The notes beneath the pieces are model-generated. The model saw nothing but the letters and a program-made list of their open reading frames with translations. It had not been told where the DNA came from and did not search any database. Shown piece by piece: positions 43,814-52,505 of a stretch of 64,000 bases of DNA. Origin of the DNA: Trichococcus paludicola (GTDB lineage: Bacteria; Bacillota; Bacilli; Lactobacillales; Aerococcaceae); contig NZ_QBLC01000001.1 of assembly GCF_003052295.1 (NCBI RefSeq), forward strand, positions 186,001 to 250,000, written 5' to 3'. A program made the position numbers and the translations under genes. The stretch's first letter is position 1, and the number at the start of each line of letters is the position of its first letter.

Positions 43814-45542
43814 AAGCAACTTGTCCCCCTTTCGTTTGTGAATAGTAAACTTCTTGATAAATGGTGTTTGTTGCCAGCAATTCATCGTGCGTTCCGATGC
43901 CATTGACGCTACCACTCTCCATCACGATGATCTTATCGGCATCCTGCACGGAAGAGACACGCTGAGCGATGATGAATTTGGTGGTGTTCGGGATTTCTTC
44001 CTTGAAAGCGGTCCGGATCAAGGAATCCGTCCGCGTATCCACTGCGCTGGTCGAATCATCGAGGATCAGGATCTTCGGTTGTTTGACCAAAGCGCGCGCG
44101 ATGCAGAGCCGTTGTCGTTGGCCACCAGAAACGTTTGTGCCACCTTCTTCAATATAAGTGTCGTAGCCATCAGGAAGGCGTTGGATGAATTCATCGGCTT
44201 GAGCCTGTCGGGCCGCAAGCATCAGCTCTTCATCGGTAGCGGCAGGATTGCCCCAGCGCAGATTGTCTTTGATCGTTCCGGAGAACAGGATGTTTTTTTG
44301 GAGTACCATAGCGACTTCACCGCGCAATGTCTGCATATCATAATCGCGCACATTGACACCGCCGACTTTCACCGTACCACCAGTTGCATCATATAGACGC
44401 GGAATAAGGTGGACCAACGAAGTTTTGGCACTGCCGGTACCGCCGATGATGCCGACCGTTTCCCCTGATTTGACGGAAAAGCTGACATTTTTCAAGGCGA
44501 GCTTCTTCGGATCGTTGGTGTAACTGAAGTCCACCTGCTCGAAGGAGACCGATCCGTCAGGGATGACCGTGATTGGGTTGCTGTTGTTCTTCAGGTCGCT
44601 GTCCTCGCTCAGCACTTCTACGATCCGTTCCGCTGAAGCGCGGGAGATGGTGACCATGACGAATACCATCGAAATCATCATCAGACTCATCAGAATTTGG
44701 GAAGCGTATGTGATTAGACTCATCAGTTGACCTGTCGTCATCGAACCGGAGACGATCATGCGCGCGCCCAACAGAGACAATGTCAGAATGCTTGCGTACA
44801 TCGTGAACTGCATCAAAGGGCTATTGAAGGCCAAGATTTTTTCGGCTTTGGTGAAATCAGTGTAGATTTTCTTGGAGACGGATTTGAATTTCTCAGTTTC
44901 ATGCTCTTCACGCACAAAAGACTTTACGACCCGGATGCCATAGAGATTTTCCTGTACGACCCGGTTCAGCTTGTCGTAGGTACGGAACACCCTCTGGAAT
45001 ATCGGGAAGGCTTGTGACATGATCAGATAGAGACCGAAGCCCAGGAATGGGATCGCTCCAAGGAAGACCATCCCGAGTTCGCTGTTGATGCTCAAAGCCA
45101 TCATCAAAGAGAACACGAGCATGAGCGGCGCCCGGACCATGATCCGGATGATCATCTGGTAAGAGTTCTGGACGTTTGTGATGTCCGTCGTCAGACGGGT
45201 GATCAGACTGGATGTCGAAAACTGATCGATATTCGAAAATGAGAAATCCTGGATATTGTAGTACATGTCCTTGCGGATATTTTTGGCGAATCCGGCCGAA
45301 GCTTTTGCCGCATGCAAACCGGACAGGACTCCGAACCCTAATGAAAAGAGGGTGGAGACAATCAATATCAGTCCGATTCGGATGATGAACGGCATGTCTC
45401 CTTCTCCGATTCCTTTATCGATGATCATAGACATCAAATAGGGGATCAGCACTTCAAGGACGACTTCCAAAGTGACATATATAGGGGCAAGGATCGAATC
45501 CTTTTTATACTCGCGTATGCTGCCCATGAGTTTTTTTATCAT
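43803..45542 (-). CDS. heterodimeric multidrug ABC exporter, degenerate-site subunit (LmrC type)
   Basis: A 579-residue half-transporter. The signature VSGGQRQR is canonical, while Walker B ends in aspartate (LILDDSTSA) rather than glutamate, and Walker A is the unusual GGTGSAKTS with alanine where glycine is normal. It pairs with the downstream 628-residue subunit. Upstream lies a MarR gene with a palindromic operator. Likely exports drugs or antimicrobial compounds; substrates cannot be read from sequence. Confidence 0.9.
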   Translation of the reverse strand: MIKKLMGSIREYKKDSILAPIYVTLEVVLEVLIPYLMSMIIDKGIGEGDMPFIIRIGLILIVSTLFSLGFGVLSGLHAAKASAGFAKNIRKDMYYNIQDFSFSNIDQFSTSSLITRLTTDITNVQNSYQMIIRIMVRAPLMLVFSLMMALSINSELGMVFLGAIPFLGFGLYLIMSQAFPIFQRVFRTYDKLNRVVQENLYGIRVVKSFVREEHETEKFKSVSKKIYTDFTKAEKILAFNSPLMQFTMYASILTLSLLGARMIVSGSMTTGQLMSLITYASQILMSLMMISMVFVMVTISRASAERIVEVLSEDSDLKNNSNPITVIPDGSVSFEQVDFSYTNDPKKLALKNVSFSVKSGETVGIIGGTGSAKTSLVHLIPRLYDATGGTVKVGGVNVRDYDMQTLRGEVAMVLQKNILFSGTIKDNLRWGNPAATDEELMLAARQAQADEFIQRLPDGYDTYIEEGGTNVSGGQRQRLCIARALVKQPKILILDDSTSAVDTRTDSLIRTAFKEEIPNTTKFIIAQRVSSVQDADKIIVMESGSVNGIGTHDELLATNTIYQEVYYSQTKGGQVAYEA

Positions 45543-45598
45543 AGCGTTAATCCTTTCCGTAAATAATGATTGGGTGACTTTTAAAACGGTTGAGGCAA

Positions 45599-46039
45599 TC
45601 AGCTCTCTGCATTTTTTGATATTTTTTCGAGAATGCTCAAAAAAGTGGCGATTTCTTCTTCAGTTAAACCTTTGGACAATTGCCTCTCCACGGTATCAAT
45701 CACTTGTTCCGAATTTTTTTTTGCCTGCAAAGCCTTATCCGTCAGTATCATTTTCCGCAGTCTGGCGTCGTAAGGAACGGTTTCCCGCAGCAGCAAGCCA
45801 TCCCTTTCCATCGTATTCAGGATGCCTGTGACGGTCGATTTGCGGATGTCGAATTTCTGCTCGAGATCTTTCTGAAAGACGTCCCGCTCTGCAGATTCTT
45901 TGGCGATGTAGGAAACGATCGCGAATTGCATGCCGGTCAAGCCATAACCATCATTTTCGGTCAAATGCCTATTCATGAGACGCTTTATTTGTTGCCAAAG
46001 CGATCTGATCCGGAATCCCAGCAGGTCTGTGTTGCTCAT
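45599..46039 (-). CDS. MarR family regulator of the first ABC exporter
   Basis: A 146-residue winged-helix repressor. The recognition helix region is DLEQKFDIRKSTVTGILNTM and the wing contains DARLRKMIL. It is the first gene of the leftward exporter operon, 56 bp before the ABC subunit, so it most likely represses its own operon. The inverted repeat at 46055-46078 directly upstream is the likely operator. The ATG follows GGGTGGTG. Confidence 0.9.
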   Translation of the reverse strand: MSNTDLLGFRIRSLWQQIKRLMNRHLTENDGYGLTGMQFAIVSYIAKESAERDVFQKDLEQKFDIRKSTVTGILNTMERDGLLLRETVPYDARLRKMILTDKALQAKKNSEQVIDTVERQLSKGLTEEEIATFLSILEKISKNAES

Positions 46040-46054
46040 TATTTTTCACCACCC

Positions 46055-46078
46055 ATATAGTTCGTGCCCTAACTATAT
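46055..46078. promoter_or_regulatory. probable MarR operator
   Basis: ATATAGTT (46055-46062) and AACTATAT (46071-46078) form a perfect 8-bp inverted repeat with an 8-bp spacer, 15 bp upstream of the marR start codon, in the gap divergent with trxA. Confidence 0.65.
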
Positions 46079-46132
46079 TATGCCCATTCAGACGGATTGT
46101 CAATCATCTTGCTTACTCACGGTACATTTTTA

Positions 46133-46161
46133 TTTACTAATAATACCGGGTGGGGTATAAT
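46133..46161 (+). promoter_or_regulatory. trxA promoter
   Basis: TTTACT (46133-46138), 17 bp, TATAAT (46156-46161). Confidence 0.65.
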
Positions 46162-46221
46162 AATTTTTGTCGATAGGAAATTAAAGCAAAAATACACAGC
46201 AACAGGAAGGATAGATAAAGA

Positions 46222-46536
46222 ATGAGCACACAAGTAACAGATACAACATGGCAGAGTGAAGTACAGGAAGGTTTGACGTTGATGGATTTTTGGGCGCCAT
46301 GGTGCGGGCCTTGCCGCATGCTCGGACCCGTTTTGGAAGAAATCGAAGAAGAGATGGACAGCAAAGTGAAAATCGTCAAACTGAACATCGACGAGAACCA
46401 AGCGACGGCTTCGCAGTTCGGCATCATGAGCATTCCGACAATGGTCCTGTTCAAAGACGGACAACCGGTTGAAAAACTGACAGGCTACCATCCGAAAGAT
46501 GTTTTGGTTGATTACCTGGAGACTAAATTAGCGTAA
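46222..46536 (+). CDS. trxA: thioredoxin
   Basis: A 104-residue thioredoxin with the redox motif WCGPC (residues 27-31) in DFWAPWCGPCRML and the cis-proline in IMSIPTMVLF. It reduces disulfides in the cytoplasm with electrons from thioredoxin reductase, which is not in this window. Single gene with its own promoter; ATG follows AGGAAGGATAG. Divergent from the MarR-ABC operon. Confidence 0.96.
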   Translation: MSTQVTDTTWQSEVQEGLTLMDFWAPWCGPCRMLGPVLEEIEEEMDSKVKIVKLNIDENQATASQFGIMSIPTMVLFKDGQPVEKLTGYHPKDVLVDYLETKLA

Positions 46537-46549
46537 CATAGTATGAATG

Positions 46550-46578
46550 GAGGGCTGTCCCGTTTCGGGGCGGCCCTC
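46550..46578 (+). terminator. terminator after trxA
   Basis: GAGGGC-GCCC-type stem (GAGGGCTGTCCC with GGGGCGGCCCTC, one mismatch) followed by a weak T-run ATTGTTT. Confidence 0.6.
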
Positions 46579-46641
46579 ATTGTTTGCCGCCTGAAAATCT
46601 GTGTGGCGCGATTGTTTGCCGCCTTCCCGCTGTGATATAAT
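46579..46641 (+). promoter_or_regulatory. acetolactate decarboxylase promoter with 14-bp direct repeat
   Basis: ATTGTTTGCCGCCT occurs at 46579-46592 and again at 46611-46624, exactly 32 bp apart (three helical turns). The second copy includes the -35 element TTGTTT (46612-46617), which is 18 bp from TATAAT (46636-46641). The layout suggests an activator or repressor binding on one face of the helix. Confidence 0.6.
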
Positions 46642-46704
46642 GGGCTATCATGATCAGACAAAATAATAAATGATTGCGCAAGGGCACAGAAGGGGCGGGA
46701 GCAG

Positions 46705-47418
46705 ATGGGCGAAAGTACATTGTATCAGCATCAGACGATGGGAGATTTGATGGCGGGGGTATTCGATGGAACCCTGACATTTGAGGAACTATTGAAGCAT
46801 GGGGATATCGGGATCGGGACTTTCCATGATTTTGAAGGGGAACTGATCCTGCTGGACGGCATCGCCTATCAAGCGAAGGCGGACGGAACGATTTCGAAAG
46901 TCGATCCATCCCAAACGACGCCGCATGCCGCGGTGACTTTTTTTCAACCGGATCGCGAATACGACATCGACCGGCCGATGACGCTGAGGAAAGTCCGCTC
47001 GGATATCGTCAAGCGCGTCCGCAGCCGGAATGTGTTCTCCGTCGTCAAAATAACCGGACATTTCGAATATATGCATACACGGGCAGTGCCGAAGCAGCAA
47101 AAACCCTATCCACGCCTCATTGAAGCAACGCGTGTACAGCCAGAATTCGAGTCCTACAATATGCAAGGGACGGCAATCGGCATCTATACGCCGGAATTGT
47201 TCGACGGGGTAGCCAAAGGGGGCTTCCATTGCCATTTCATCAGTGACGACCGCAAATTCGGCGGACACATACTCGATTACATCGTTGACGAAGCGAAATG
47301 CGAAATCCAAACCATTGAAAGCATCACGCAACATTTCGCCGTCCAATCCGATGATTTCATGGACAAAGAAATCGGATACCACAACTTGGCGGAAGAAATG
47401 GCCGAAGCAGAAGGCTAA
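46705..47418 (+). CDS. budA: alpha-acetolactate decarboxylase
   Basis: A 237-residue enzyme converting acetolactate to acetoin, used to divert pyruvate and to balance branched-chain amino acid synthesis. Metal-binding histidines are in GGFHCHFISDDRKFGGHIL (about residues 172-190), and the glutamate-containing early GDIGIGTFHDFEGELILLDG is typical. The ATG follows GGGGCGGGAG. The gene is alone; acetolactate synthase is elsewhere. Confidence 0.94.
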   Translation: MGESTLYQHQTMGDLMAGVFDGTLTFEELLKHGDIGIGTFHDFEGELILLDGIAYQAKADGTISKVDPSQTTPHAAVTFFQPDREYDIDRPMTLRKVRSDIVKRVRSRNVFSVVKITGHFEYMHTRAVPKQQKPYPRLIEATRVQPEFESYNMQGTAIGIYTPELFDGVAKGGFHCHFISDDRKFGGHILDYIVDEAKCEIQTIESITQHFAVQSDDFMDKEIGYHNLAEEMAEAEG

Positions 47419-47464
47419 GGAAGAAAAGCGGGCTTGGACCGCTAGCCATCATTTCAGATAAATA

Positions 47465-47510
47465 AAAAGCGTTGGATAGCCCCGGTTTCCGGAGGCTGTC
47501 CAACGCTTTT
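47465..47510. terminator. bidirectional terminator after budA
   Basis: AAAGCGTTGGATAGCC pairs with GGCTGTCCAACGCTTTT (one G-T pair); convergent genes on both sides. Confidence 0.9.
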
Positions 47511-47522
47511 AAACTTTGTATT

Positions 47523-48437
47523 CTATTCAATTATTTCCAGAACAACTCGTCCCAATTGCGCCTCGATTTCTTCAGTGGTTGCGATATCCGGGGAGAAGGC
47601 TGTGGCAGTCCCGGCGGCTACGGCTACCCGGAAAGCTTCTGAAGCATCGCCCGTCCGGATGAAGGTACCGACGAACCCGGCCACCATGGAATCCCCGGCT
47701 CCAACCGGGTTGGCGACCTCGCCGGATAGCGGCGGCGCATAGATGACTTCATTCGGTGTGAAGAGTAGTGCGCCATCACCGCCGAGGGAAACAATGGCAT
47801 GCTGGGCGCCCAATTCAACCAACTGCTTGCCGTAAGGGATAACTTCCTGCCAAGTGGTGAAAGTCCGGCCGAAAAATTCGCCGACTTCCTTCTGGTTAGG
47901 TTTCACGACCAATGGGTGGTACTGCAGGCTGTTGCGCAATTCATCTTTGGTGATGTCGCAGGCAAAAGGCACGCCTTCCTCATGCAGAGAGCGGATCAGC
48001 TGTTCATAAAAATCTTTCGGCATGGAAGGGAGCTTACTGCCTGACATCACAACGAAATCCTGCGTCGAAATGTCCTCGAAACCTTTCATGAAACGGGCAA
48101 CTTCCTCGTCGGTTGCACTGGGACCGTAGTCGCTGATTTCGGTATCCTGGTCCGATTTCAGGACGAGATTGATGCGGGTGCGCTCCTTGATTATGGTGAA
48201 TTGGTTGAGGATATTCAGTTCCTCCATGTAGTCGCGCACAAAGTCACCGGTAAAACCCCCGCGGAAGCCCAACGCGATCGAAGGGATCCCGAGCGCTTTC
48301 AGGACGCGCGAAACCATGATGCCTTTCCCGCCAGGCGTGATCAGTTCATCCTGCATGTGATGGGAATGGCCCAAAGTTAATTGGGGGACAGTGACGATAT
48401 AGTCGATGGTCGGATTCAGTGTGATCGTGTAAATCAT
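47523..48437 (-). CDS. fruK: 1-phosphofructokinase, PfkB family
   Basis: A 304-residue sugar kinase. N-terminal IYTITLNPTIDYIV and GGKGIMVSRVL are 1-phosphofructokinase/tagatose-6-phosphate kinase signatures, and NPVGAGDSMVAGF holds the catalytic aspartate. Start 48437 follows GGAGGAG. Unusually, there is no fructose PTS or FruR gene beside it, so the assignment as FruK rather than LacC is moderate. Confidence 0.85.
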   Translation of the reverse strand: MIYTITLNPTIDYIVTVPQLTLGHSHHMQDELITPGGKGIMVSRVLKALGIPSIALGFRGGFTGDFVRDYMEELNILNQFTIIKERTRINLVLKSDQDTEISDYGPSATDEEVARFMKGFEDISTQDFVVMSGSKLPSMPKDFYEQLIRSLHEEGVPFACDITKDELRNSLQYHPLVVKPNQKEVGEFFGRTFTTWQEVIPYGKQLVELGAQHAIVSLGGDGALLFTPNEVIYAPPLSGEVANPVGAGDSMVAGFVGTFIRTGDASEAFRVAVAAGTATAFSPDIATTEEIEAQLGRVVLEIIE

Positions 48438-48672
48438 AAATAACTCCTCCAGTCTGGATGGCACGCAGTTCTTTTTGCTTTCAATCAAAGTATAACCTTG
48501 TCGGCAAACAAACTCAAAAAATAGCCTTTTTGAGCTGAAGCCTCAGTAGGATTGGGAAAAGCCGCGAGCATAAACGCATGAAAAGGAACGGAATTGTGCT
48601 AAAATAAAGGGCATCATGAAAAGGTCCATATTAGATAAATAGAGTATAAGAACGGGAAGGAAGAAGCTTCGG

Positions 48673-51063
48673 ATGACAGACGAGAACTTAACTGAAAACG
48701 TAGACGAGAGGCTGAAAGGGATCGAGAACAACATCAGGAAAAACATGTCCTTGAGCAGCGTCCCGGTCTTGATGGAAGCCATCCGGACGCATCCGGATCA
48801 TCCCCATGTGAATTACTTGCTGGGTCTCAGCCACTACAAGAACCGCAACATCGAAAAAGCGATGCATTACGCGCTGCGGGCGGTGGAATTGGACGGCACC
48901 GGCGATGCCTATTTGACGCTGCTGGCGAAGCTGTATGCGGAGGACGGCGATGACAAGGCAGCCGAGAGCTATGCGCAAGCCGCCTTCACCCGCAACCCCG
49001 CCAATTGGGAAGCGGCACTTGTCCTGGCGAAGATGGCCTTCGAAAAGAACGACCTCCCGCGAGCGTTGGAACTCGTCGATCAGGTGCTGAAGCACAGTCC
49101 GAAATCTTTCGCGGCTTTGCGTTTGAAGTCGAAGATCTACCTGCAGCAGGAAGAGGAGCTGGATACGATCCTGGCATCCATCGAAGAGTCCGAGAAATAT
49201 GGCTATGACGATGCCATCGAGTACGACCGCGTCTATGCCTACTACATCCATGGCCGTTTCGATGAATGCCGCCGCATCCACAAGGAATTGGAACGGACAC
49301 GACCGCTTTCGCACAGCACCGAAAAAGTCGGCAAACTGATTGCGACCATGCAATCGAGCCGGCTAGCAAGAAGGGCCCCGCATGCCGATTATTTCCATAT
49401 GGATGCGACCCATTCCAACCGGAAAGTCAAAGTCTCTTTGGAAGAGTCCTTGGCTGAACTTAATGATCTGATCGGTCTGACTGAAGTGAAGGAAACCATC
49501 AACCGGATCGTGAAGCTGGTCGAATACGACAAGAAACGGGCCTACATGCTGTCGATCGAGAAGAATGAACAGCCTTCCTATCATTTTGCCTTTTCCGGCA
49601 ATCCGGGCACAGGGAAAACGACAGTCGCCAGAATTTTGGGGGACATCTTCTATTCCTTGGGCATTCTCGAATCGGGTCAATTGGTGGAAGTGGATCGCTC
49701 GGATTTGGTCGGCGGCTACGTCGGCCAGACTGCCCAGAAGACCAAGGCTGTGATCGAGTCGGCCATGGGCGGCGTGCTGTTCATCGATGAAGCCTATGCC
49801 TTGGCATCCTCGGACAGCGATTCGCTCGATTACGGATCCGAAGCCATCGATACTTTGATCAAATCGATGGAAGATCACCGCAATGACTTCATCGTGATTC
49901 TTGCGGGTTATGACACCGGCATGAAGCAGTTGCTGAAATCGAATCCTGGCCTGTCGAGCCGGATCAATATGCAGATCGATTTCGAGGATTTTTCCGATCA
50001 GGAACTGTTGGAAATCGCCAAGGCGCAAGCAAAGGATAATCATTATACGTTGACTGAGGAAGCGGAGCAGGCATTCAGGGTCAAAATCAATCAGGAAAAA
50101 GTGGTCCCGCTGTTCGCCAATGCCCGTGCCGTCCGGAACATCATGGAGGAAGCGATGCGCGAAAGGGCCTTCCGTCTGAGCGAAAAGTCCGTGACGAAGG
50201 ATGATCTGGTCATCCTCGAGCCGCTCGATTTCGGCATCGACCCGAACCAGCTGTTCGGAGATAATATTGAAGACTTGATGGCGCAGCTGCGCAATCTGGT
50301 CGGATTGAAGGATGTCAAAAAACAAGTCAGCTCGATCATGAACTATGTGCGCGCTGAAAAACGCCGCGAAAAGATGGGACAGCCGATGAACGATTTGTCC
50401 TTGCACATGGTCTTCACCGGCAACCCTGGCACAGGCAAGACCACAATCGCGCGGTTGATCAGCCAAATTCTGAAATCCATCGGTGTGCTGAAGCGCGGAC
50501 ACATGATCGAAGTCACAAGGGAAGATCTGGTCGGGCAGTACGTCGGCCAAACCGGACCGAAGACATTGGAGAAAATCAAGGAAGCGTACGGCGGCGTCCT
50601 GTTCATTGATGAAGCCTATTCCCTTTATTCCGCTTCCGAAAACGACTTCGGCTATGAAGCCATCAGCGCGCTGATCAAGGAGATGGAGGACAACCGCGAC
50701 AAACTGGTCGTCATCATGGCCGGCTATCCGAGCGAGATGGAGCAGATGCTCAGCATGAATTCCGGCATCCGCAGCCGGATCGCCTACACGGTCGATTTCC
50801 CGGATTACGATAGCGAAGAACTGACGGAAATCTTCCACATGGCCGCCACCCAGCAAGGTTTTGTGCTGACGGAGGAAGCCCAGGAGAAAGTGAAGAACCT
50901 GTTCGTGCAGTCCTATACGACGCGCGACAGTCATTTCGGCAATGCCCGCACGGCCAGGAGCCTCTTCGAGAAGGCAAAGCTGCACCAAAGCAACCGCTTA
51001 GCCGAAGATGAGGACGCGGATCTGTTCACGATCCTCCCAGAGGATATCGAAGAGAATAGTTAG
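48673..51063 (+). CDS. TPR protein with two CbbX/SpoVK-type AAA+ domains, function unknown
   Basis: A 796-residue protein. Residues 1-240 are TPR-like helical repeats (for example NYLLGLSHYKNRNIEKAMHY), then two AAA+ modules of the CbbX/SpoVK class: Walker A GNPGTGKTT near 308-316 and 583-591, Walker B GVLFIDEAY near 366 and 640, pore loops YVGQTAQKT and YVGQTGPKT, and arginine fingers GLSSRI and GIRSRI. Both ATPase sites look intact. CbbX remodels Rubisco and EccA of type VII secretion has TPR plus one such AAA; neither system is nearby. It is transcribed alone, between fruK and degV. A protein-remodelling role is inferred; client unknown. Confidence 0.88.
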   Translation: MTDENLTENVDERLKGIENNIRKNMSLSSVPVLMEAIRTHPDHPHVNYLLGLSHYKNRNIEKAMHYALRAVELDGTGDAYLTLLAKLYAEDGDDKAAESYAQAAFTRNPANWEAALVLAKMAFEKNDLPRALELVDQVLKHSPKSFAALRLKSKIYLQQEEELDTILASIEESEKYGYDDAIEYDRVYAYYIHGRFDECRRIHKELERTRPLSHSTEKVGKLIATMQSSRLARRAPHADYFHMDATHSNRKVKVSLEESLAELNDLIGLTEVKETINRIVKLVEYDKKRAYMLSIEKNEQPSYHFAFSGNPGTGKTTVARILGDIFYSLGILESGQLVEVDRSDLVGGYVGQTAQKTKAVIESAMGGVLFIDEAYALASSDSDSLDYGSEAIDTLIKSMEDHRNDFIVILAGYDTGMKQLLKSNPGLSSRINMQIDFEDFSDQELLEIAKAQAKDNHYTLTEEAEQAFRVKINQEKVVPLFANARAVRNIMEEAMRERAFRLSEKSVTKDDLVILEPLDFGIDPNQLFGDNIEDLMAQLRNLVGLKDVKKQVSSIMNYVRAEKRREKMGQPMNDLSLHMVFTGNPGTGKTTIARLISQILKSIGVLKRGHMIEVTREDLVGQYVGQTGPKTLEKIKEAYGGVLFIDEAYSLYSASENDFGYEAISALIKEMEDNRDKLVVIMAGYPSEMEQMLSMNSGIRSRIAYTVDFPDYDSEELTEIFHMAATQQGFVLTEEAQEKVKNLFVQSYTTRDSHFGNARTARSLFEKAKLHQSNRLAEDEDADLFTILPEDIEENS

Positions 51064-51071
51064 ACAAACAA

Positions 51072-51116
51072 AAAAACTTCTGCACTCGGAATTCCGTAAA
51101 TGCAGAAGTTTTTTTA
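51072..51116. terminator. bidirectional terminator after the AAA+ gene
   Basis: AAAAACTTCTGCA pairs with TGCAGAAGTTTTT between convergent genes, T7 on the plus strand. Confidence 0.92.
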
Positions 51117-51117
51117 T

Positions 51118-51984
51118 TTATTCGTCGTTGCCTGTTTTTTCAATCCCAGCAATCCCAAAAGCGCCAGGACCGCCATGGGAAGTGATGACCCCGCCGGTCT
51201 GGACCCAAGTGACGTCCTGGAAACCTTTTTCCTTCGCGTAATTTTCCATTTGGGTCATGATTTCTTCTTCCAAACCGAGTGAATGGATAAGGTACAGCTT
51301 TTTGTCGTCGATGGCGTAAGCCTTCAGGTAGTCATCAAAAAAATCGACAACGACGCGGCTCATCTTGCCGCGGTATTTTTTTGTGGAAACCAATTTGCCA
51401 TCGATCAACTCGATCGTCGGTTTTATTTTCAGGAGCGATGCCCCCAGATAAGCGGCGTTGGAGACGCGGCCCCCTGCCCGCAGGAATTCGAGACCGGATG
51501 GCATGAACGAGAAGTGCGTGCGCGGCACTGCTGCTTCGATGGCGGCAACCAATCGCTCCACTGCGATGTCCGGCTCCTTTTCAAGTAGATCAGCGGCATA
51601 AAGCACGATTGCCGCCAAGCCACCGGATACGTTCAGGGCATCGATAAGGTAGATGTTCTCGAAATCTTCCGCCGCCAACACGGCACTCTGGAATGAGGAA
51701 GAGGCCTTGGAAGTGTAGCCAATATGCACGATGATGCTATCGGGCTGCTCAGAGCGGATCTTTTCGAAAAAAGCGGTATATTCGTTCGGATTGGTTGCGG
51801 TCGTGGAAGGGGTTTTTTTGGTTCGCTCGTAATAATCATACAGATCCGTGACCGGAAAAGATCCATCAAGATGATCGATATCATCCATGATGACGTGCAT
51901 CGATACAATCTGGATATTGTGTTTCTTTGCCAAATCAGTGGGTATATCCGCGCCGCTTTCAGTCGTAAGGATTACTCTGCTCAT
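51118..51984 (-). CDS. DegV family fatty-acid binding protein
   Basis: A 288-residue DegV protein, a family that holds fatty acids for the FakAB kinase system. It begins VILTTESGADIPTDLAKKHN and contains the SGGLAAIVLYAADLLE lipid-pocket helix and the later GGVITSHGGPGAFGIA. The TTESGAD start replaces the more usual TDSTAD, which may place it in a divergent clade. Start 51984 follows GGAGGAA. No FakA kinase is nearby. Confidence 0.9.
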   Translation of the reverse strand: MSRVILTTESGADIPTDLAKKHNIQIVSMHVIMDDIDHLDGSFPVTDLYDYYERTKKTPSTTATNPNEYTAFFEKIRSEQPDSIIVHIGYTSKASSSFQSAVLAAEDFENIYLIDALNVSGGLAAIVLYAADLLEKEPDIAVERLVAAIEAAVPRTHFSFMPSGLEFLRAGGRVSNAAYLGASLLKIKPTIELIDGKLVSTKKYRGKMSRVVVDFFDDYLKAYAIDDKKLYLIHSLGLEEEIMTQMENYAKEKGFQDVTWVQTGGVITSHGGPGAFGIAGIEKTGNDE

Positions 51985-52119
51985 ACTATTCCTCCGTCTC
52001 CAATGGTCAAATATATTATTGCCAATGGACTTAATTTGTTGGTTCCAATATACCACACTTTTAGTGCCCGACCAAAAAGTGTTATGATGGAATCAGAAAC
52101 AGGAAAGGAAGAATGAGGC

Positions 52120-52458
52120 ATGACCAAAAGTGGTAAAAACCGGAAATCGGACAGCGTCACGATGCTTGCGGTTGCGGGATATGTGCTGTTCTTGGTAGTT
52201 GGATTTCCTGCGGCTGAGAGAGCAGGCGGCTTTTATCCGGCGCTGATGATTTTAGGGGGGATCGCGGTTCTATTCGCGATCGTCTACTACCATTCGCGCG
52301 TGAATGCGTACGCCTGTCCACAGTGCAAGCGCAAATTCAAAATCAGCTTCCTGACTGATCTGTTGTCTTTGAACGGAGGCAAGCGAGGCAAACGGTTGAC
52401 TTGCCCGCACTGCGGATTCAAAGGTTGGATGCAGGAGACAGCACCTGACGAAGAATAA
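52120..52458 (+). CDS. membrane protein with zinc ribbon
   Basis: A 112-residue protein: two membrane segments (about 14-32 and 40-58) followed by a cytoplasmic zinc ribbon with CPQCKRKF and CPHCGFKGW (CxxC...CxxC, spaced about 28). Not a named family that I recognise. ATG follows GGAAAGGAAG. Short single-gene unit ending at the hairpin 52463-52492. Confidence 0.75.
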   Translation: MTKSGKNRKSDSVTMLAVAGYVLFLVVGFPAAERAGGFYPALMILGGIAVLFAIVYYHSRVNAYACPQCKRKFKISFLTDLLSLNGGKRGKRLTCPHCGFKGWMQETAPDEE

Positions 52459-52462
52459 TTAA

Positions 52463-52492
52463 AAAAGCAACCTCATTTTACCGAGGTTGCTT
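52463..52492. terminator. terminator between zinc-ribbon gene and rlmN
   Basis: AAGCAACCTC pairs with GAGGTTGCTT; A-run upstream serves as T-run for the leftward rlmN transcript. Confidence 0.85.
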
Positions 52493-52505
52493 AGTGAAAG
52501 GTCAA

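Noticed and set aside
49363-50988. A 541-residue open frame antisense to the AAA+ gene
   Set aside because: It is a by-product of codon bias on the opposite strand; the plus strand has clear AAA+ motifs.
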